A stretch of 64,000 nucleotides of DNA from Salinicola lusitanus (lineage in GTDB: Bacteria > Pseudomonadota > Gammaproteobacteria > Pseudomonadales > Halomonadaceae): NCBI RefSeq assembly GCF_003206045.1, contig NZ_PZJM01000009.1, positions 372,001 to 436,000 of the forward strand. The letters run 5' to 3'. Below, piece after piece: positions 35,657 to 46,531 of this stretch. Every line of letters begins with the position of its first letter. Positions within the stretch are counted from its first letter, which is position 1. The notes beneath the pieces were generated by a model. That model ran no database searches, had not been told where the DNA came from, and worked only from the letters and a program-made list of their open reading frames with translations. The translations under genes were made by a program, and so were the position numbers.

Positions 35657-36046
35657 TCAGTCGCCGATGACCATGACCGCTTCGGCTTCCACCTGGCTGC
35701 CCTTGGGGAGCTGCTTGACGCCGACCGCGGCGCGAGCCGGGAACGGCGCCTGGAAGAACTCCTCCATCACCTGGTTGACCACGCCGAAGTTGTCGAGGTC
35801 GGTCAGGTAGAGGTTGAGCTTGACGATGTCCTGCAGCGAGCCGGCGGCTTCCTGGCACACGGCGGACAGGTTGGTGAAGACCTGGCGGGCCTGGGCCTCG
35901 AACTCCTGGGAGACCAGTTCCATGGTCTTCGGATCGAGCGGAATCTGACCCGAGAGATAGACGGTGTTGCCCGACTTGATCGCCTGGGAATAGGGGCCGA
36001 TGGCGGCCGGGGCGTTGTCGGTGTTGATAACGGCTTTGTTGCTCAT
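35657..36046 (-). CDS. ridA: RidA family enamine/imine deaminase
   Basis: A 129-residue protein of normal RidA length. Family motifs are [30 protein letters not shown] (residues 13-42, cited as a region) and the C-terminal [23 protein letters not shown] with the arginine that binds the substrate carboxylate. RidA hydrolyses reactive 2-aminoacrylate-type enamines released by PLP enzymes. GGAGGG lies before the ATG. It is downstream of spoT as in many gammaproteobacteria but is separated from it by a terminator and a 329-bp gap. Confidence 0.94.
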   Translation of the reverse strand: MSNKAVINTDNAPAAIGPYSQAIKSGNTVYLSGQIPLDPKTMELVSQEFEAQARQVFTNLSAVCQEAAGSLQDIVKLNLYLTDLDNFGVVNQVMEEFFQAPFPARAAVGVKQLPKGSQVEAEAVMVIGD

Positions 36047-36089
36047 GGCGTACCCTCCAGCATTGTTTCAATGTCTGCGTGGACTCGGG

Positions 36090-36300
36090 GGCCCCGGCGA
36101 CTCGCGTCGTTGTGCGGTGCCGGTGTGCCGGTCCGATCTAAATCCTCACCTATATCCATAGGCTTCGGTCGACTCGAAACCTGCGGGGTCGTCCGTCGGA
36201 CGTCCGCTTCGCTTCGAGTCTGTGCTTGCGCCTTGCGCTTCATCCCGCTCGCCGATCCATCCGGCGTTCCTGACATCCAAACCGCGTTTCGGCGATATCG
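36090..36300. repeat. Possible relative of the hairpin element, copy D (ridA-spoT gap)
   Basis: The 329-bp gap between ridA and spoT contains CTCACCTAT (36147-36155) and ATAGGCTTCGG (36160-36170). These are laid out like CTCATTTAC and GTAAACTCCGC in copies A and B, with different apex bases that still pair. It also has GACTCGAA near 36172-36179 pairing with TTCGAGTC near 36213-36220. The rest of the gap holds the spoT terminator and presumably the ridA promoter. The boundaries are uncertain. Confidence 0.4.
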
Positions 36301-36325
36301 CCGTCCATGGCCGGAGCCATGACGC

Positions 36326-36366
36326 AAAAAACGTTGCCCCGCCGTGTTGGCCACGGCGGGGCAACG
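36326..36366 (-). terminator. Rho-independent terminator of gmk-rpoZ-spoT
   Basis: A perfect 15-bp stem (CGTTGCCCCGCCGTG at 36332-36346 with its complement at 36352-36366) and a 5-base loop. On the minus strand it is followed by six T residues (complement of 36326-36331). It starts 10 bp after the spoT stop codon. Confidence 0.95.
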
Positions 36367-36375
36367 ATCCTGCGA

Positions 36376-38538
36376 TTAGTTTCGGGCGCGGACGATGCGG
36401 CCGATATGGTTCAGATTGCGCAGGCGCTTGATGATTCGCGCCAGATGAACACGCCCCTTGACCAGAATGGTCAGGTTGACGATCGAGAGCCTGGCATCGC
36501 GCTCCTCGATCCCGATACGCTCGATATTGGCGTCGGCATCGGTGATCAGACTGGCCAGTTCGGCGATCAGGCCGCGCCGGGTCTCGACCTCGATCCGCAA
36601 CGGTACCGGGAAATCCTGATCGATCTGCTTCGACCAGGTCAACGAGACCAGCTTGTCGGGATCGTCGCGCAACTCGTCGAGGTTACCACATTCGTGACGG
36701 TGGACGACGATCCCCTTGCCGATGGAGAGGTGGCCGATGACCGGGTCTCCCGGTAACGGGTGGCAGCAGCGGGCAAAGCTGATCGCCATGCTCTCGGAAC
36801 CGTTGATCACGATCGGACCGTTGTGAGGCGAATCCTCCAGCAGCCGCTCCAGCGGGTCGTCGCTCGCCCCGGTATCCACATCCGAGGTGAGTTCCCGCGC
36901 GACCAGGCGCCGCGCCGTGGCGTGCGCCAGGCGGGTGCCGAGGCCGATGGTCTCGAGCAGATCGTCCTCGGTCTTGAGGTCCAGCTCCTCCAGCAGCGCC
37001 GGGAGGCGTTCCGGCGGCAGCTTCTCCAGGCTGGTCTCGAAGCTGCCCAGCGCCCGGTTGAGCAGGCGGCGGCCGAGCTGAATCGCTTCGCTGCGCTGCT
37101 GGCTCTTCAGCGCATGACGAATCGCCGAACGTGCCTTGGCGGTAATCACGAAATTGAGCCAGGCGAGATTGGGGCGTGCGCCGGGGGCCGTGATGATCTC
37201 CAGGGTCTGGCCGCTCTCCAGCGGGGTCGACAGCGGCGCGAGATGGCGATCGATGCGGCAGGCGATGCAACTGTTGCCGATGTCGGTGTGGACGCTGTAG
37301 GCGAAGTCGACCGCCGTGGCCCCCTGCGGCAGCTCCATGATGTCGCCTTTGGGGGTGAAGATGTAGACATCGTCCGGGAACAGGTCGTTCTTGACGTGTT
37401 CGATGAACTCCAGCGAGTCGCCGGCGTGGCGCTGCATCTCGAGCAGGCCACGGACCCATTCGCGGGCCCGGGCATGGCTGCCGGCGGCGATGGGGCGTTC
37501 GGTCTGGCCGGCCTTGTAGAGCCAGTGCGCGGCGATGCCATTGTTGGCCATCGCCTCCATCTCGCGGGTACGGATCTGCACCTCGATCGGCATGCCGCTG
37601 GGGCCGAACAGCGTGGTGTGCAGGCTCTGGTAACCGTTGGCCTTGGGGATGGCGATGTAATCCTTGAAGCGCCCCGGCACCGGCTTGTAGAGATTGTGCA
37701 CCGCGCCCAGCACGCGATAGCAGTTGTCGACGCTGTCGGTGATGATACGGAAACCGAACACGTCCATGATCTCGGCGAACGGTTTACGCTGGTCGTGCAT
37801 CTTGCGGTAGATCGACAGCAGGTGCTTCTGGCGCCCGACCACGCTGCCGGTGAGGTCGTCTTCGTCGAGCCGGCGCTGCAGGCTGGTCTGGATCTGGCGC
37901 ATGGTCGAGCGGCGGTTGCCGCGGGCGCTGGCCACCGCGCGCTTGATGCGCTCGGCGCGCATCGGGTGGATCGCCTGGAACGAGAGGTCCTCGAGCTCGA
38001 CGCGAATGGTGTTGATGCCCAGCCGCCCGGCGATGCGGGCGTAGATCTCCAGGGTTTCGCGGGCGATGCGGCGCTTCTTGTCCGGGCGCAGTGCACCCAG
38101 CGTGCGCATGTTGTGCAGGCGGTCGGCGAGCTTGACGATGATCACCCGGATGTCCCGGGACATCGCCATCACCATCTTCTGGAAGTTCTCGGCCTGGGCG
38201 ACCGCCTTGTCCTCGAAGGTGATCTGGGTCAGCTTCGAGACGCCGTCGACCAGCTCTGCCACGGCCTCGCCGAACTGCGCTTCCAGCGCTTCCCGGGAGA
38301 CGCCGGTGTCCTCGATGACATCGTGCAGCATGGCGGCCATCAGGCTCTGATGGTCCATGTGCATGTTGGCGAGGATATTGGCGACGGCGAGGGGATGGGT
38401 GACGTAGGGCTCGCCGGAACGACGCTGCTGGCCGTCGTGGGCCTGTTCGGCGTAGTAGAAGGCGCGTTTGACCTGCTGAATCTCGTCGTCGGGGAGATAG
38501 CCGCCGAGGCGATCGGCCAGGTCATCGATGGTGAACAT
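36376..38538 (-). CDS. spoT: Bifunctional (p)ppGpp synthetase/hydrolase
   Basis: A 720-residue RelA/SpoT protein. The N-terminal hydrolase domain is intact (HD motif MLHDVIEDTGVS and the SGEPYVTHPLAVA lead). The synthetase domain includes GFRIITDSVDNCYRVLGAVHN and FKDYIAIPKANGYQSLHTT. The TGS domain (FTPKGDIMELPQGATAVDFA), a helical/zinc-finger-like region and a C-terminal ACT domain follow. It makes and degrades the stringent-response alarmone. It is preceded by rpoZ (113 bp) and gmk, the conserved gmk-rpoZ-spoT order. Confidence 0.97.
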   Translation of the reverse strand: MFTIDDLADRLGGYLPDDEIQQVKRAFYYAEQAHDGQQRRSGEPYVTHPLAVANILANMHMDHQSLMAAMLHDVIEDTGVSREALEAQFGEAVAELVDGVSKLTQITFEDKAVAQAENFQKMVMAMSRDIRVIIVKLADRLHNMRTLGALRPDKKRRIARETLEIYARIAGRLGINTIRVELEDLSFQAIHPMRAERIKRAVASARGNRRSTMRQIQTSLQRRLDEDDLTGSVVGRQKHLLSIYRKMHDQRKPFAEIMDVFGFRIITDSVDNCYRVLGAVHNLYKPVPGRFKDYIAIPKANGYQSLHTTLFGPSGMPIEVQIRTREMEAMANNGIAAHWLYKAGQTERPIAAGSHARAREWVRGLLEMQRHAGDSLEFIEHVKNDLFPDDVYIFTPKGDIMELPQGATAVDFAYSVHTDIGNSCIACRIDRHLAPLSTPLESGQTLEIITAPGARPNLAWLNFVITAKARSAIRHALKSQQRSEAIQLGRRLLNRALGSFETSLEKLPPERLPALLEELDLKTEDDLLETIGLGTRLAHATARRLVARELTSDVDTGASDDPLERLLEDSPHNGPIVINGSESMAISFARCCHPLPGDPVIGHLSIGKGIVVHRHECGNLDELRDDPDKLVSLTWSKQIDQDFPVPLRIEVETRRGLIAELASLITDADANIERIGIEERDARLSIVNLTILVKGRVHLARIIKRLRNLNHIGRIVRARN

Positions 38539-38651
38539 GCGGCGCGCCTATTTTTTCGTTAACGACCCGTCTTACATGGCCCGTCTGGCAACCGGCTCCG
38601 TGGAGACCGCGACAACGGCCCGGGGGCCGTCGGCCATGCCGGGAGAGTGGC

Positions 38652-38909
38652 TCAGATGTCGTATTCCTGGGTCGGCTCGGGACGCGGGCGCGGCGGGGCG
38701 GCTTCGACCGGCTCGTCGAGAATGCTGTCACCGATCTGGCCGGTGGCGATCTCGCGCAGGGCCATGACGGTCGGCTTGTCGTTTTCCCAAGGCAGCAGCG
38801 CATCGCGGGAGCCGCGCGCGAGCTGGCGGGCGCGTTGGGACGAGATCATCACCAGCTTGAAACGGTTCTCGATGTGGTCCAGACAATCTTCGACGGTCAC
38901 TCGTGCCAT
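38652..38909 (-). CDS. rpoZ: RNA polymerase omega subunit
   Basis: An 85-residue protein starting [20 protein letters not shown], the universal omega lead, and continuing [37 protein letters not shown] (residues 24-60). Omega stabilises the beta-prime subunit and forms a ppGpp site. The start at 38909 is the ATG of the omega lead; upstream in-frame residues are unrelated. The C-terminus is proline-rich ([11 protein letters not shown]). It lies between gmk and spoT. Confidence 0.96.
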   Translation of the reverse strand: MARVTVEDCLDHIENRFKLVMISSQRARQLARGSRDALLPWENDKPTVMALREIATGQIGDSILDEPVEAAPPRPRPEPTQEYDI

Positions 38910-38998
38910 GAGGGTAGCCCTGCCAAACAAATTGGGTGAACGCGCCCCGGACTGCGGGGTCTGCGGGACCGAGCAGTCTACTGGAGTGGCGCGCTGTC

Positions 38999-39058
38999 TG
39001 ACAAGAGGCCTCGACGGGTGGCAAGAGTCCTCAACGCGTGGCAAGCGTCCTCGACGAG
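38999..39058 (-). repeat. Tandem 20-bp repeat upstream of rpoZ
   Basis: Three adjacent 20-bp units (38999-39018, 39019-39038, 39039-39058) share the frame TGRCAAGNGNCCTCRACGNG, and a partial fourth starts at 39059. They sit in the 193-bp gap between gmk and rpoZ, about 90 bp before the rpoZ start on the minus strand. Confidence 0.8.
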
Positions 39059-39102
39059 TGACGAGAGTGCATCATGACCGGCAGGTGCACGCCAATGGCG
39101 GT

Positions 39103-41147
<2,045 letters not shown>

Positions 41148-41160
41148 TCCGCCCCTCTCT

Positions 41161-41185
41161 CGGCGCTCTGGTATCATGAGCGCCG
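41161..41185. promoter_or_regulatory. Hairpin in the MFS-pyrC gap
   Basis: CGGCGCTC (41161-41168) and GAGCGCCG (41178-41185) form a perfect 8-bp stem with a 9-base loop. It is 13 bp after the MFS stop and about 30 bp before the pyrC start, so it could end the MFS transcript or lie in the pyrC leader. There is no T tract beyond a short TTCGTTT. Confidence 0.4.
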
Positions 41186-41215
41186 ATTCGTTTCACCGAC
41201 TGCCAGGAGCCCCCG

Positions 41216-42268
41216 ATGACCGCCGCGCCCGATACGCTTACCCTCCGCCGCCCCGACGACTGGCACTTGCACTTCCGTGACGGCGAGGTCATGCAGACCG
41301 TGGTGCCCTATACGAGCCGGACCTTCGCCCGCGCCATCGTGATGCCCAACCTGGTGCCGCCGGTGACCACCATCGAGGCCGCCAGTGCCTACCGTGAGCG
41401 GATCATGGCGGCAGTTCCCGCCGGTCACGACTTCACCCCGCTGATGACCTGCTATCTCAATGAGAGCGTCTCCCGCGAGACGCTGGAGCGCGGCCACGCG
41501 GACGGCCTGTTCACCGCCGCCAAGCTCTACCCGGCTAACGCCACCACCAACTCCCAGCACGGCGTCAAGCACATTGCCGACGTCTACCCGCTACTGGAAG
41601 TGATGCAGCGGATCGGCATGCCGCTGCTGGTTCATGGTGAAGTGACGCGTGGCGAGATCGATATCTTCGATCGCGAGAAGGTCTTCATCGACGAGGTGAT
41701 GACCGACATTCGCCGCCAGTTCCCGGCGCTCAAGGTGGTGTTCGAGCACATCACCACCCGGGACGCCGCCCAGTTCGTGCTGGAAGGCGACGAATTCCTG
41801 GGCGCCACGCTGACCCCCCAGCACCTGGCCCAGAACCGCAACGACATGCTGGTCGGCGGCATTCGCCCCCATCTCTACTGCCTGCCGATCCTGAAGCGGC
41901 AGGAGCATCAGCAGGCGCTGCGCCAGGCCGTGGCCAGCGGCCATCCGCGCTTCTTCCTCGGCACCGATTCCGCCCCCCACGTCACCGCCGCCAAGGAGAC
42001 GTCCTGCGGCTGCGCCGGGGTGTTCAATGCCGAGGCTGCGCTGTCGGTCTATGCCGATGTCTTCGAGCAGGAGGGCGCGCTCGAGCACTTCGAAGCCTTC
42101 TGTTCCGAGAACGGCCCGCGGTTCTACGGCCTGCCGCTGAACGAGGGAACGGTCACCCTGACCCGCCAGCCGACCCCGGTGGCGCCCAGCGTGGGCGAGG
42201 GCGAGAACACCTTCGTACCCTACAAGGCCGGTGAATCGCTGACCTGGAAGACGACGCTGAATGACTGA
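41216..42268 (+). CDS. pyrC: Dihydroorotase (class II)
   Basis: A 350-residue zinc amidohydrolase that closes carbamoyl-aspartate to dihydroorotate in pyrimidine synthesis. Metal-binding motifs are [10 protein letters not shown] (His16 and His18 region), the carboxylated lysine in [29 protein letters not shown] and the catalytic aspartate in [10 protein letters not shown]. Family length and short E. coli-like type. CCAGGAG lies before the ATG. It overlaps the next gene by 8 bp. Confidence 0.97.
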   Translation: MTAAPDTLTLRRPDDWHLHFRDGEVMQTVVPYTSRTFARAIVMPNLVPPVTTIEAASAYRERIMAAVPAGHDFTPLMTCYLNESVSRETLERGHADGLFTAAKLYPANATTNSQHGVKHIADVYPLLEVMQRIGMPLLVHGEVTRGEIDIFDREKVFIDEVMTDIRRQFPALKVVFEHITTRDAAQFVLEGDEFLGATLTPQHLAQNRNDMLVGGIRPHLYCLPILKRQEHQQALRQAVASGHPRFFLGTDSAPHVTAAKETSCGCAGVFNAEAALSVYADVFEQEGALEHFEAFCSENGPRFYGLPLNEGTVTLTRQPTPVAPSVGEGENTFVPYKAGESLTWKTTLND

Positions 42269-43046
42269 GGCGACGTCGGCGCGATCCGAGCTGGTGATCG
42301 GCCTGGCGCAGCTGTCTGCGCTGGCCGGCGATCTCGACGCCAACCTGGCGCGACACCTGGCGGTGGTCGAGGCGGCAGCCCGTCAGGGTGTCTCGCTGCT
42401 GGTGTTTCCCGAGCTCTCCCTGACCGGATACGAGCCCGATCTGGCCGCCGTACTGGCCGTGTCGCCGCGCAGCGAGCGTCTGGCCCCGCTGCGCGCAGCG
42501 GCCAGACGCTACGGTATGCACGTGGTGGCGGGGGTGCCGCTGAACGGTGAAACCCGGCCGCGGGTCGGGGTGGTGATCGTCGGCCCGGAGGGTGACGAGC
42601 CCATGACCTATGCCAAGCGCTATCTGCATCCCGGGGAAGAGGCTGCCTTCGAGGTCGGAGAGACGCAGGTGGTTTGCGAGCTCGGCGGCGAGCGTGTGGC
42701 CTTCGCCATCTGTGCCGATACCAACGCCCCTGCGCATGCCGCCGAGTGCGCGTCGCTGGGCGCGACCGTCTATCTGGCCGGGGCCCTGATCACCGCGGGC
42801 GGCTATGACGCCGATACCCGGCGCCTGGCCGAGATTGCCGAGCGCTATGCCATGCTGGTCGGCATGGCGAACCACAACGGCACCAGCGGCGGTATGGCGG
42901 CGATCGGCTGCAGTGGCTTCTGGACGGCGGCCGGCCCGCTGAGCACTGCCGATGGTGGCGATGCCCTGGTCATCGCCACCCGTCAGGGCGATGGCTGGCG
43001 CGGACAGGTCGTCGGGCTGGATCTTGCGAGCGCCAAGGGGCGTTGA
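42261..43046 (+). CDS. Carbon-nitrogen hydrolase (nitrilase superfamily)
   Basis: A 261-residue amidase-type enzyme. The Glu-Lys-Cys triad is visible: Glu51 in [13 protein letters not shown], the lysine in [13 protein letters not shown], and Cys151 in [16 protein letters not shown]. The catalytic-cysteine context ICADTN with following PAHAAECA resembles small amidases rather than true nitrilases. The substrate is unknown. It overlaps pyrC by 8 bp (42261-42268), so translation is coupled; a link to pyrimidine catabolites (for example N-carbamoyl compounds) is only a guess. Confidence 0.88.
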   Translation: MTEATSARSELVIGLAQLSALAGDLDANLARHLAVVEAAARQGVSLLVFPELSLTGYEPDLAAVLAVSPRSERLAPLRAAARRYGMHVVAGVPLNGETRPRVGVVIVGPEGDEPMTYAKRYLHPGEEAAFEVGETQVVCELGGERVAFAICADTNAPAHAAECASLGATVYLAGALITAGGYDADTRRLAEIAERYAMLVGMANHNGTSGGMAAIGCSGFWTAAGPLSTADGGDALVIATRQGDGWRGQVVGLDLASAKGR

Positions 43047-43076
43047 CGGTCACGGTAGGCACGTGAATCAGCCACA

Positions 43077-45185
43077 CTAGAACGTCACGCTAGCCTGCAA
43101 TGTGACTTCCAGCGGTTCGCCGACCACCACCCGGGTGTCGCCGATGCTGGAGGGGTAGTAGGTGGTATCGAACAGGTTCTTCACGTTCAACTGCAGATGG
43201 GTGTTGTCACCCAGCCAGCCGTTGTCCCAGGCGACGAAGGCGTCGGCGACGGTGTAGTCGTCGAGGCTGAAGCTGTTGTCGGCATCGTCCTCGCGACTGC
43301 CGACGTAGCGCACCCCGCCGCCGACCCGCCAGCGGCCGTAGTCGGGATCGAGCCCCAGCTCTCGGGCCAGCAGCAGCGAAGCGGTGTGCCGTGCCACGTT
43401 GGGCAGCTCGTTGCCCGCCGTGCCGCCGTCGGCGTCCTCGAGTACCGCGGCATCGGTATAGGCGTAGTTGGCGAGAATCGACAGCCGGTCGGTCAATTCT
43501 CCCTGGGCGGAGAACTCGATCCCTTTGGAACGGCTCTTGCCGATGGCCCGCGAGACGTCGTTGTCGCTGACGACGACGTTCTCCTTGGTGATCTCGAAGT
43601 AGGCCAGCGAAGCCTGCAAGCGGTCGGCCAGGAAGCTGCGCTTGATCCCCGCTTCCCAGCCGCGACCCTCCTCCGGGTCGAAGCGCTGGCCGGATTCGGC
43701 ATCGGGTTCGTTGGGCACGAACGATTCGCTATAGCTGGCGTAGAGCGAGGTCTGTGGCGTCAGCCTGTAGAGCAGGCTGGCGTGGGGCAGGAAGATGTTG
43801 TCCTGGGTATCGGTCTCGACCACGAACGGGCGGCTCCGGCCGCCATACAGTTCGGTATGCTGAAAACGCCCGCCCAGACCGAGAATCCAGCGTTCGCCCA
43901 GATGGAGGTTGTCGTCGAAGTAGGCGCCGGTGGTGTTGATCTCGTGAAGGCGGCGGCTGCTGTCTTCGAGATAGGTGGCGCCGTCCAGCGTCAGATCGCC
44001 GTGATGCGGATGGTAGATCGAGATCGTGTCGGTGGCGCCGCGATAACGGTCGGCCAGGTAATCGCGGCGGCGCTCGTGATCGATGCCGACGGTCATCTCG
44101 TGGCGAACGCCGGCCAGTTCGACATCGCCGAGCAGCTCGGCGGCGGTATAGATCACCCGGCGGTCGAAGCCGTGGTTGGCATCGGCGCGCCGCCTGGCGT
44201 TGCCATCCTCGTCGACGCTCAGCACCCGGAGCTGGCCGTCGTCGTATTGACGCCGGTTCCAGCCGTAGCTCAAGCGGCTGGTCCAGGCGCTGCTCAGATC
44301 CTGCTCCCAGCGCGCGGTGAACGACTGATCGTGGCCGGTGACCCGCGACCACGGCTCGTCGAAGCGGCGCTTGCGCGGCACATCGACGGGATCGCCGTCG
44401 ACGAAGGCGGTGCCGCGATCCAGGGTCAGGTCGTAATCGCGATACTCATAGGCGAACCACAGCCGGGTGTCGTCGTCCTCCCAGCTCAGCGAGGGTGCCA
44501 CTACCGTCTGCCGGTGGCTGCCGAAGTCGCGCCAGTAATCCTCGTCCTGCTGGCCGACGATGAACCGGAACGCCGCGCCGCTGTCGCCCAGCGGACCGGT
44601 GACGTCGACGCTGGCATCACCGCCGCCGAAAGAGGTGCCCTTGCCGCTGATGGTGCGCGCCCACGCGTATTGCGGCTTCTTGCTGACGATGTTGACCACC
44701 CCGCCGGGCTCCTGGATGCCGTAACGAAACGAGCTCGGCCCCTTGAGCACTTCGATCCGTTCGGTAGTGAACAGCGGAAAGGTATTGCGCGGCTGGCGGA
44801 TGCCGTCGCGCAGGATCGAGCCGTCGCTGTTGCTGCCGAACCCGCGCTTGATGAAGCTCGCTTCGGTGCCGCCCATGGTGTTGCCCTGGGTGATGCCGTT
44901 GACGTAGCCCATGGCATCGGTCAACGAATCGGCACCGATGTCCTCGAGCATCCGGGCGCTGACCTGGTCGACCGTGCGCGCCTGGCTCAGGAAGTCGGTG
45001 GCGCGACCGGTGACCATGCTGGAGGGGCCTGGGCGATAGGCGTCGTCGACCGGCGCCGCCGATGTCGCCTTGACGACCAGCGGGTCGAGGGTCGTGGCGC
45101 TGGTCTCGGCGGCCTGCGCCGCGGGGAGGTACAGCACGGCCATCGCCAGCGCGGAGCGTCGGCAGAGTCTGGGGGTGATACGCAT
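43077..45185 (-). CDS. TonB-dependent siderophore receptor
   Basis: A 702-residue outer-membrane receptor. It has a signal peptide (cleavage near AQAAE), a TonB-box-like lead LDPLVVKAT, and a plug domain with SMVTGRATDFLSQARTVDQV, GFGSNSDGSILRDGIRQ and RIEVLKGPSSFRYGIQEPGG. A 22-strand barrel follows, ending VTLQASVTF with the terminal aromatic needed for assembly. The IEVLKGPSS plug motif is that of ferric-siderophore receptors. It is the second gene behind a Fur box and the binding protein, 26 bp apart. Confidence 0.94.
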   Translation of the reverse strand: MRITPRLCRRSALAMAVLYLPAAQAAETSATTLDPLVVKATSAAPVDDAYRPGPSSMVTGRATDFLSQARTVDQVSARMLEDIGADSLTDAMGYVNGITQGNTMGGTEASFIKRGFGSNSDGSILRDGIRQPRNTFPLFTTERIEVLKGPSSFRYGIQEPGGVVNIVSKKPQYAWARTISGKGTSFGGGDASVDVTGPLGDSGAAFRFIVGQQDEDYWRDFGSHRQTVVAPSLSWEDDDTRLWFAYEYRDYDLTLDRGTAFVDGDPVDVPRKRRFDEPWSRVTGHDQSFTARWEQDLSSAWTSRLSYGWNRRQYDDGQLRVLSVDEDGNARRRADANHGFDRRVIYTAAELLGDVELAGVRHEMTVGIDHERRRDYLADRYRGATDTISIYHPHHGDLTLDGATYLEDSSRRLHEINTTGAYFDDNLHLGERWILGLGGRFQHTELYGGRSRPFVVETDTQDNIFLPHASLLYRLTPQTSLYASYSESFVPNEPDAESGQRFDPEEGRGWEAGIKRSFLADRLQASLAYFEITKENVVVSDNDVSRAIGKSRSKGIEFSAQGELTDRLSILANYAYTDAAVLEDADGGTAGNELPNVARHTASLLLARELGLDPDYGRWRVGGGVRYVGSREDDADNSFSLDDYTVADAFVAWDNGWLGDNTHLQLNVKNLFDTTYYPSSIGDTRVVVGEPLEVTLQASVTF

Positions 45186-45211
45186 GATGGGGGTTCCCGG
45201 GGGTGATCTCG

Positions 45212-46423
45212 TTATCGCGGGTCTCGAGACCCGTCGTTGGTATTGCCGTTCTCAGACGGGTTGCCGGCGTAGGTCGCCTGGAAGGTGCCGCTGGCATCGA
45301 TCGGCATGAACCGGCGATAGAGCGACTCCAGCGTCTCTTCGGGGTCGAGCGCCGCGCATTGGCGAGGATGCAGCCAGCCGGCGATGGCCTGCAGCGCGAC
45401 CACCGAGAACGGCCCCTGGTGGTAGCCGTGCCAGAGCGCATGGAAGCCGCCATCGCTGACCGCCGACAGCGCCGGCCAACCCGGGCGACGGGCCACGACA
45501 TCGGCCATGTCGCGCTGGGTGTCGCTCTCCTCGACGCCGAAGCCGGCGCGAACCGAACCGCCTTTCGGCCACTGCGCGGCAGTGGCGATGATGACGTCGG
45601 GGTCGCGGGCCAGAATGGTTTCAGGATTGAGCACGTTCTCGGTGCCGGGGCTCATGCCGGCGGCGATGTTGTCGCCCCGCGCGTAAGCCACCAGATCGGC
45701 GAGGCCGGAGTCGAAGTTGCTGCGGCAGCAGTCGACCCTGAGCCCGGGGGCGATATCGATCAGCACGCTGGGTCGCCGGGTGACGGTAGCGAGACAGTCG
45801 TCGACCGCGGCCTGCTCGGTCTCGAGCTGCTGGATCAGCGCGGTGGCGCGGGATTCCGCGCCCAGGGCGCGGCCCAGCAGACGCAACGATGGGGCGGTGT
45901 CCGCCAGCGGATGCTCGCGGAAGTCGACGAACAGGATCGGTATCCGTAGCGCCTCCAGCTGCGCCCGCAGCGGCGATGTCTGCAGCTCGCGATAGCGCGA
46001 GACATCGGCGACGATCAGGTCCGGATCGAGGGTGATCAGCGCTTCGGCGCCCAGCATGGCGTTGTTCGCCGTCCCCGGCGCCGGCGCCGGCAGGTCGGCA
46101 AGGGCGGGCAAGGCTGCTGTCAATCGCGACTGGGCCACCGGGTCGAAGCTCTCGAGCGAGCCGCGCCAGCCGCTCATCCGCGAGACGGGATCGGGCAACA
46201 GGGCAGCGAGGGCGAACAGGTGGCGCGGGTTGTCGAGGAAGATGCGCTGCGGCGGCGCCAGCAGCGTGAGCTCCTGGCCGGCCAGGTCGGTCAAGGTGAC
46301 GGGGAAGCGGGAGGCCGCGACCGGGTCGGTACGCTCCGCCGCCAGTGCGGTCGTCGACCACAGCAGCGCAGAGCCGATCGCGATGATGGCCAGGCCCAGC
46401 CGGCTGGCGAAAAGCGCTCGCAT
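45212..46423 (-). CDS. Siderophore-type ABC transporter substrate-binding protein
   Basis: A 403-residue periplasmic binding protein of the FepB/FhuD/BtuF class, longer than usual. It has a signal peptide (LGLAIIAIGSALLWSTTALA) and FPVTLTDLAGQELTLLAPPQRI, the class opening. GAEALITLDPDLIVAD and NPETILARDPDVIIAT mark the two lobes. It should bind a ferric chelate and pass it to an inner-membrane permease, but no permease or ATPase gene is adjacent. It is the first gene after the Fur box and precedes the TonB receptor. Confidence 0.88.
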   Translation of the reverse strand: MRALFASRLGLAIIAIGSALLWSTTALAAERTDPVAASRFPVTLTDLAGQELTLLAPPQRIFLDNPRHLFALAALLPDPVSRMSGWRGSLESFDPVAQSRLTAALPALADLPAPAPGTANNAMLGAEALITLDPDLIVADVSRYRELQTSPLRAQLEALRIPILFVDFREHPLADTAPSLRLLGRALGAESRATALIQQLETEQAAVDDCLATVTRRPSVLIDIAPGLRVDCCRSNFDSGLADLVAYARGDNIAAGMSPGTENVLNPETILARDPDVIIATAAQWPKGGSVRAGFGVEESDTQRDMADVVARRPGWPALSAVSDGGFHALWHGYHQGPFSVVALQAIAGWLHPRQCAALDPEETLESLYRRFMPIDASGTFQATYAGNPSENGNTNDGSRDPR

Positions 46424-46446
46424 CGTTCTTCTTCTATTTGATTAAA

Positions 46447-46465
46447 GATAATCATTATCATTATT
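46447..46465 (-). promoter_or_regulatory. Fur box
   Basis: Read on the minus strand, the 19 bases AATAATGATAATGATTATC match 17 of 19 positions of the Fur consensus. The site lies 24 bp before the start codon of the siderophore binding protein, which indicates iron-repressed transcription of that gene and the receptor. Confidence 0.9.
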
Positions 46466-46531
46466 ATTCATGACGCGGTCAACGCGGCGCCAGCCGCGAT
46501 GTCACCTTGGGCGGCGCATCGAAGGTCTTGG

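Noticed and set aside
36760-38562. 600-codon plus-strand frame opposite spoT
   Set aside because: Same antisense shadow pattern; the complete SpoT protein with all domains is on the other strand.
38999-39070. CRISPR-like repeat array before rpoZ
   Set aside because: The units are directly adjacent with no spacers, only three in number, and no cas genes are near.
45203-45949. Plus-strand frame opposite the siderophore binding protein
   Set aside because: Shadow frame without domain or ribosome site; the minus-strand protein has a signal peptide and a Fur box at the right distance.
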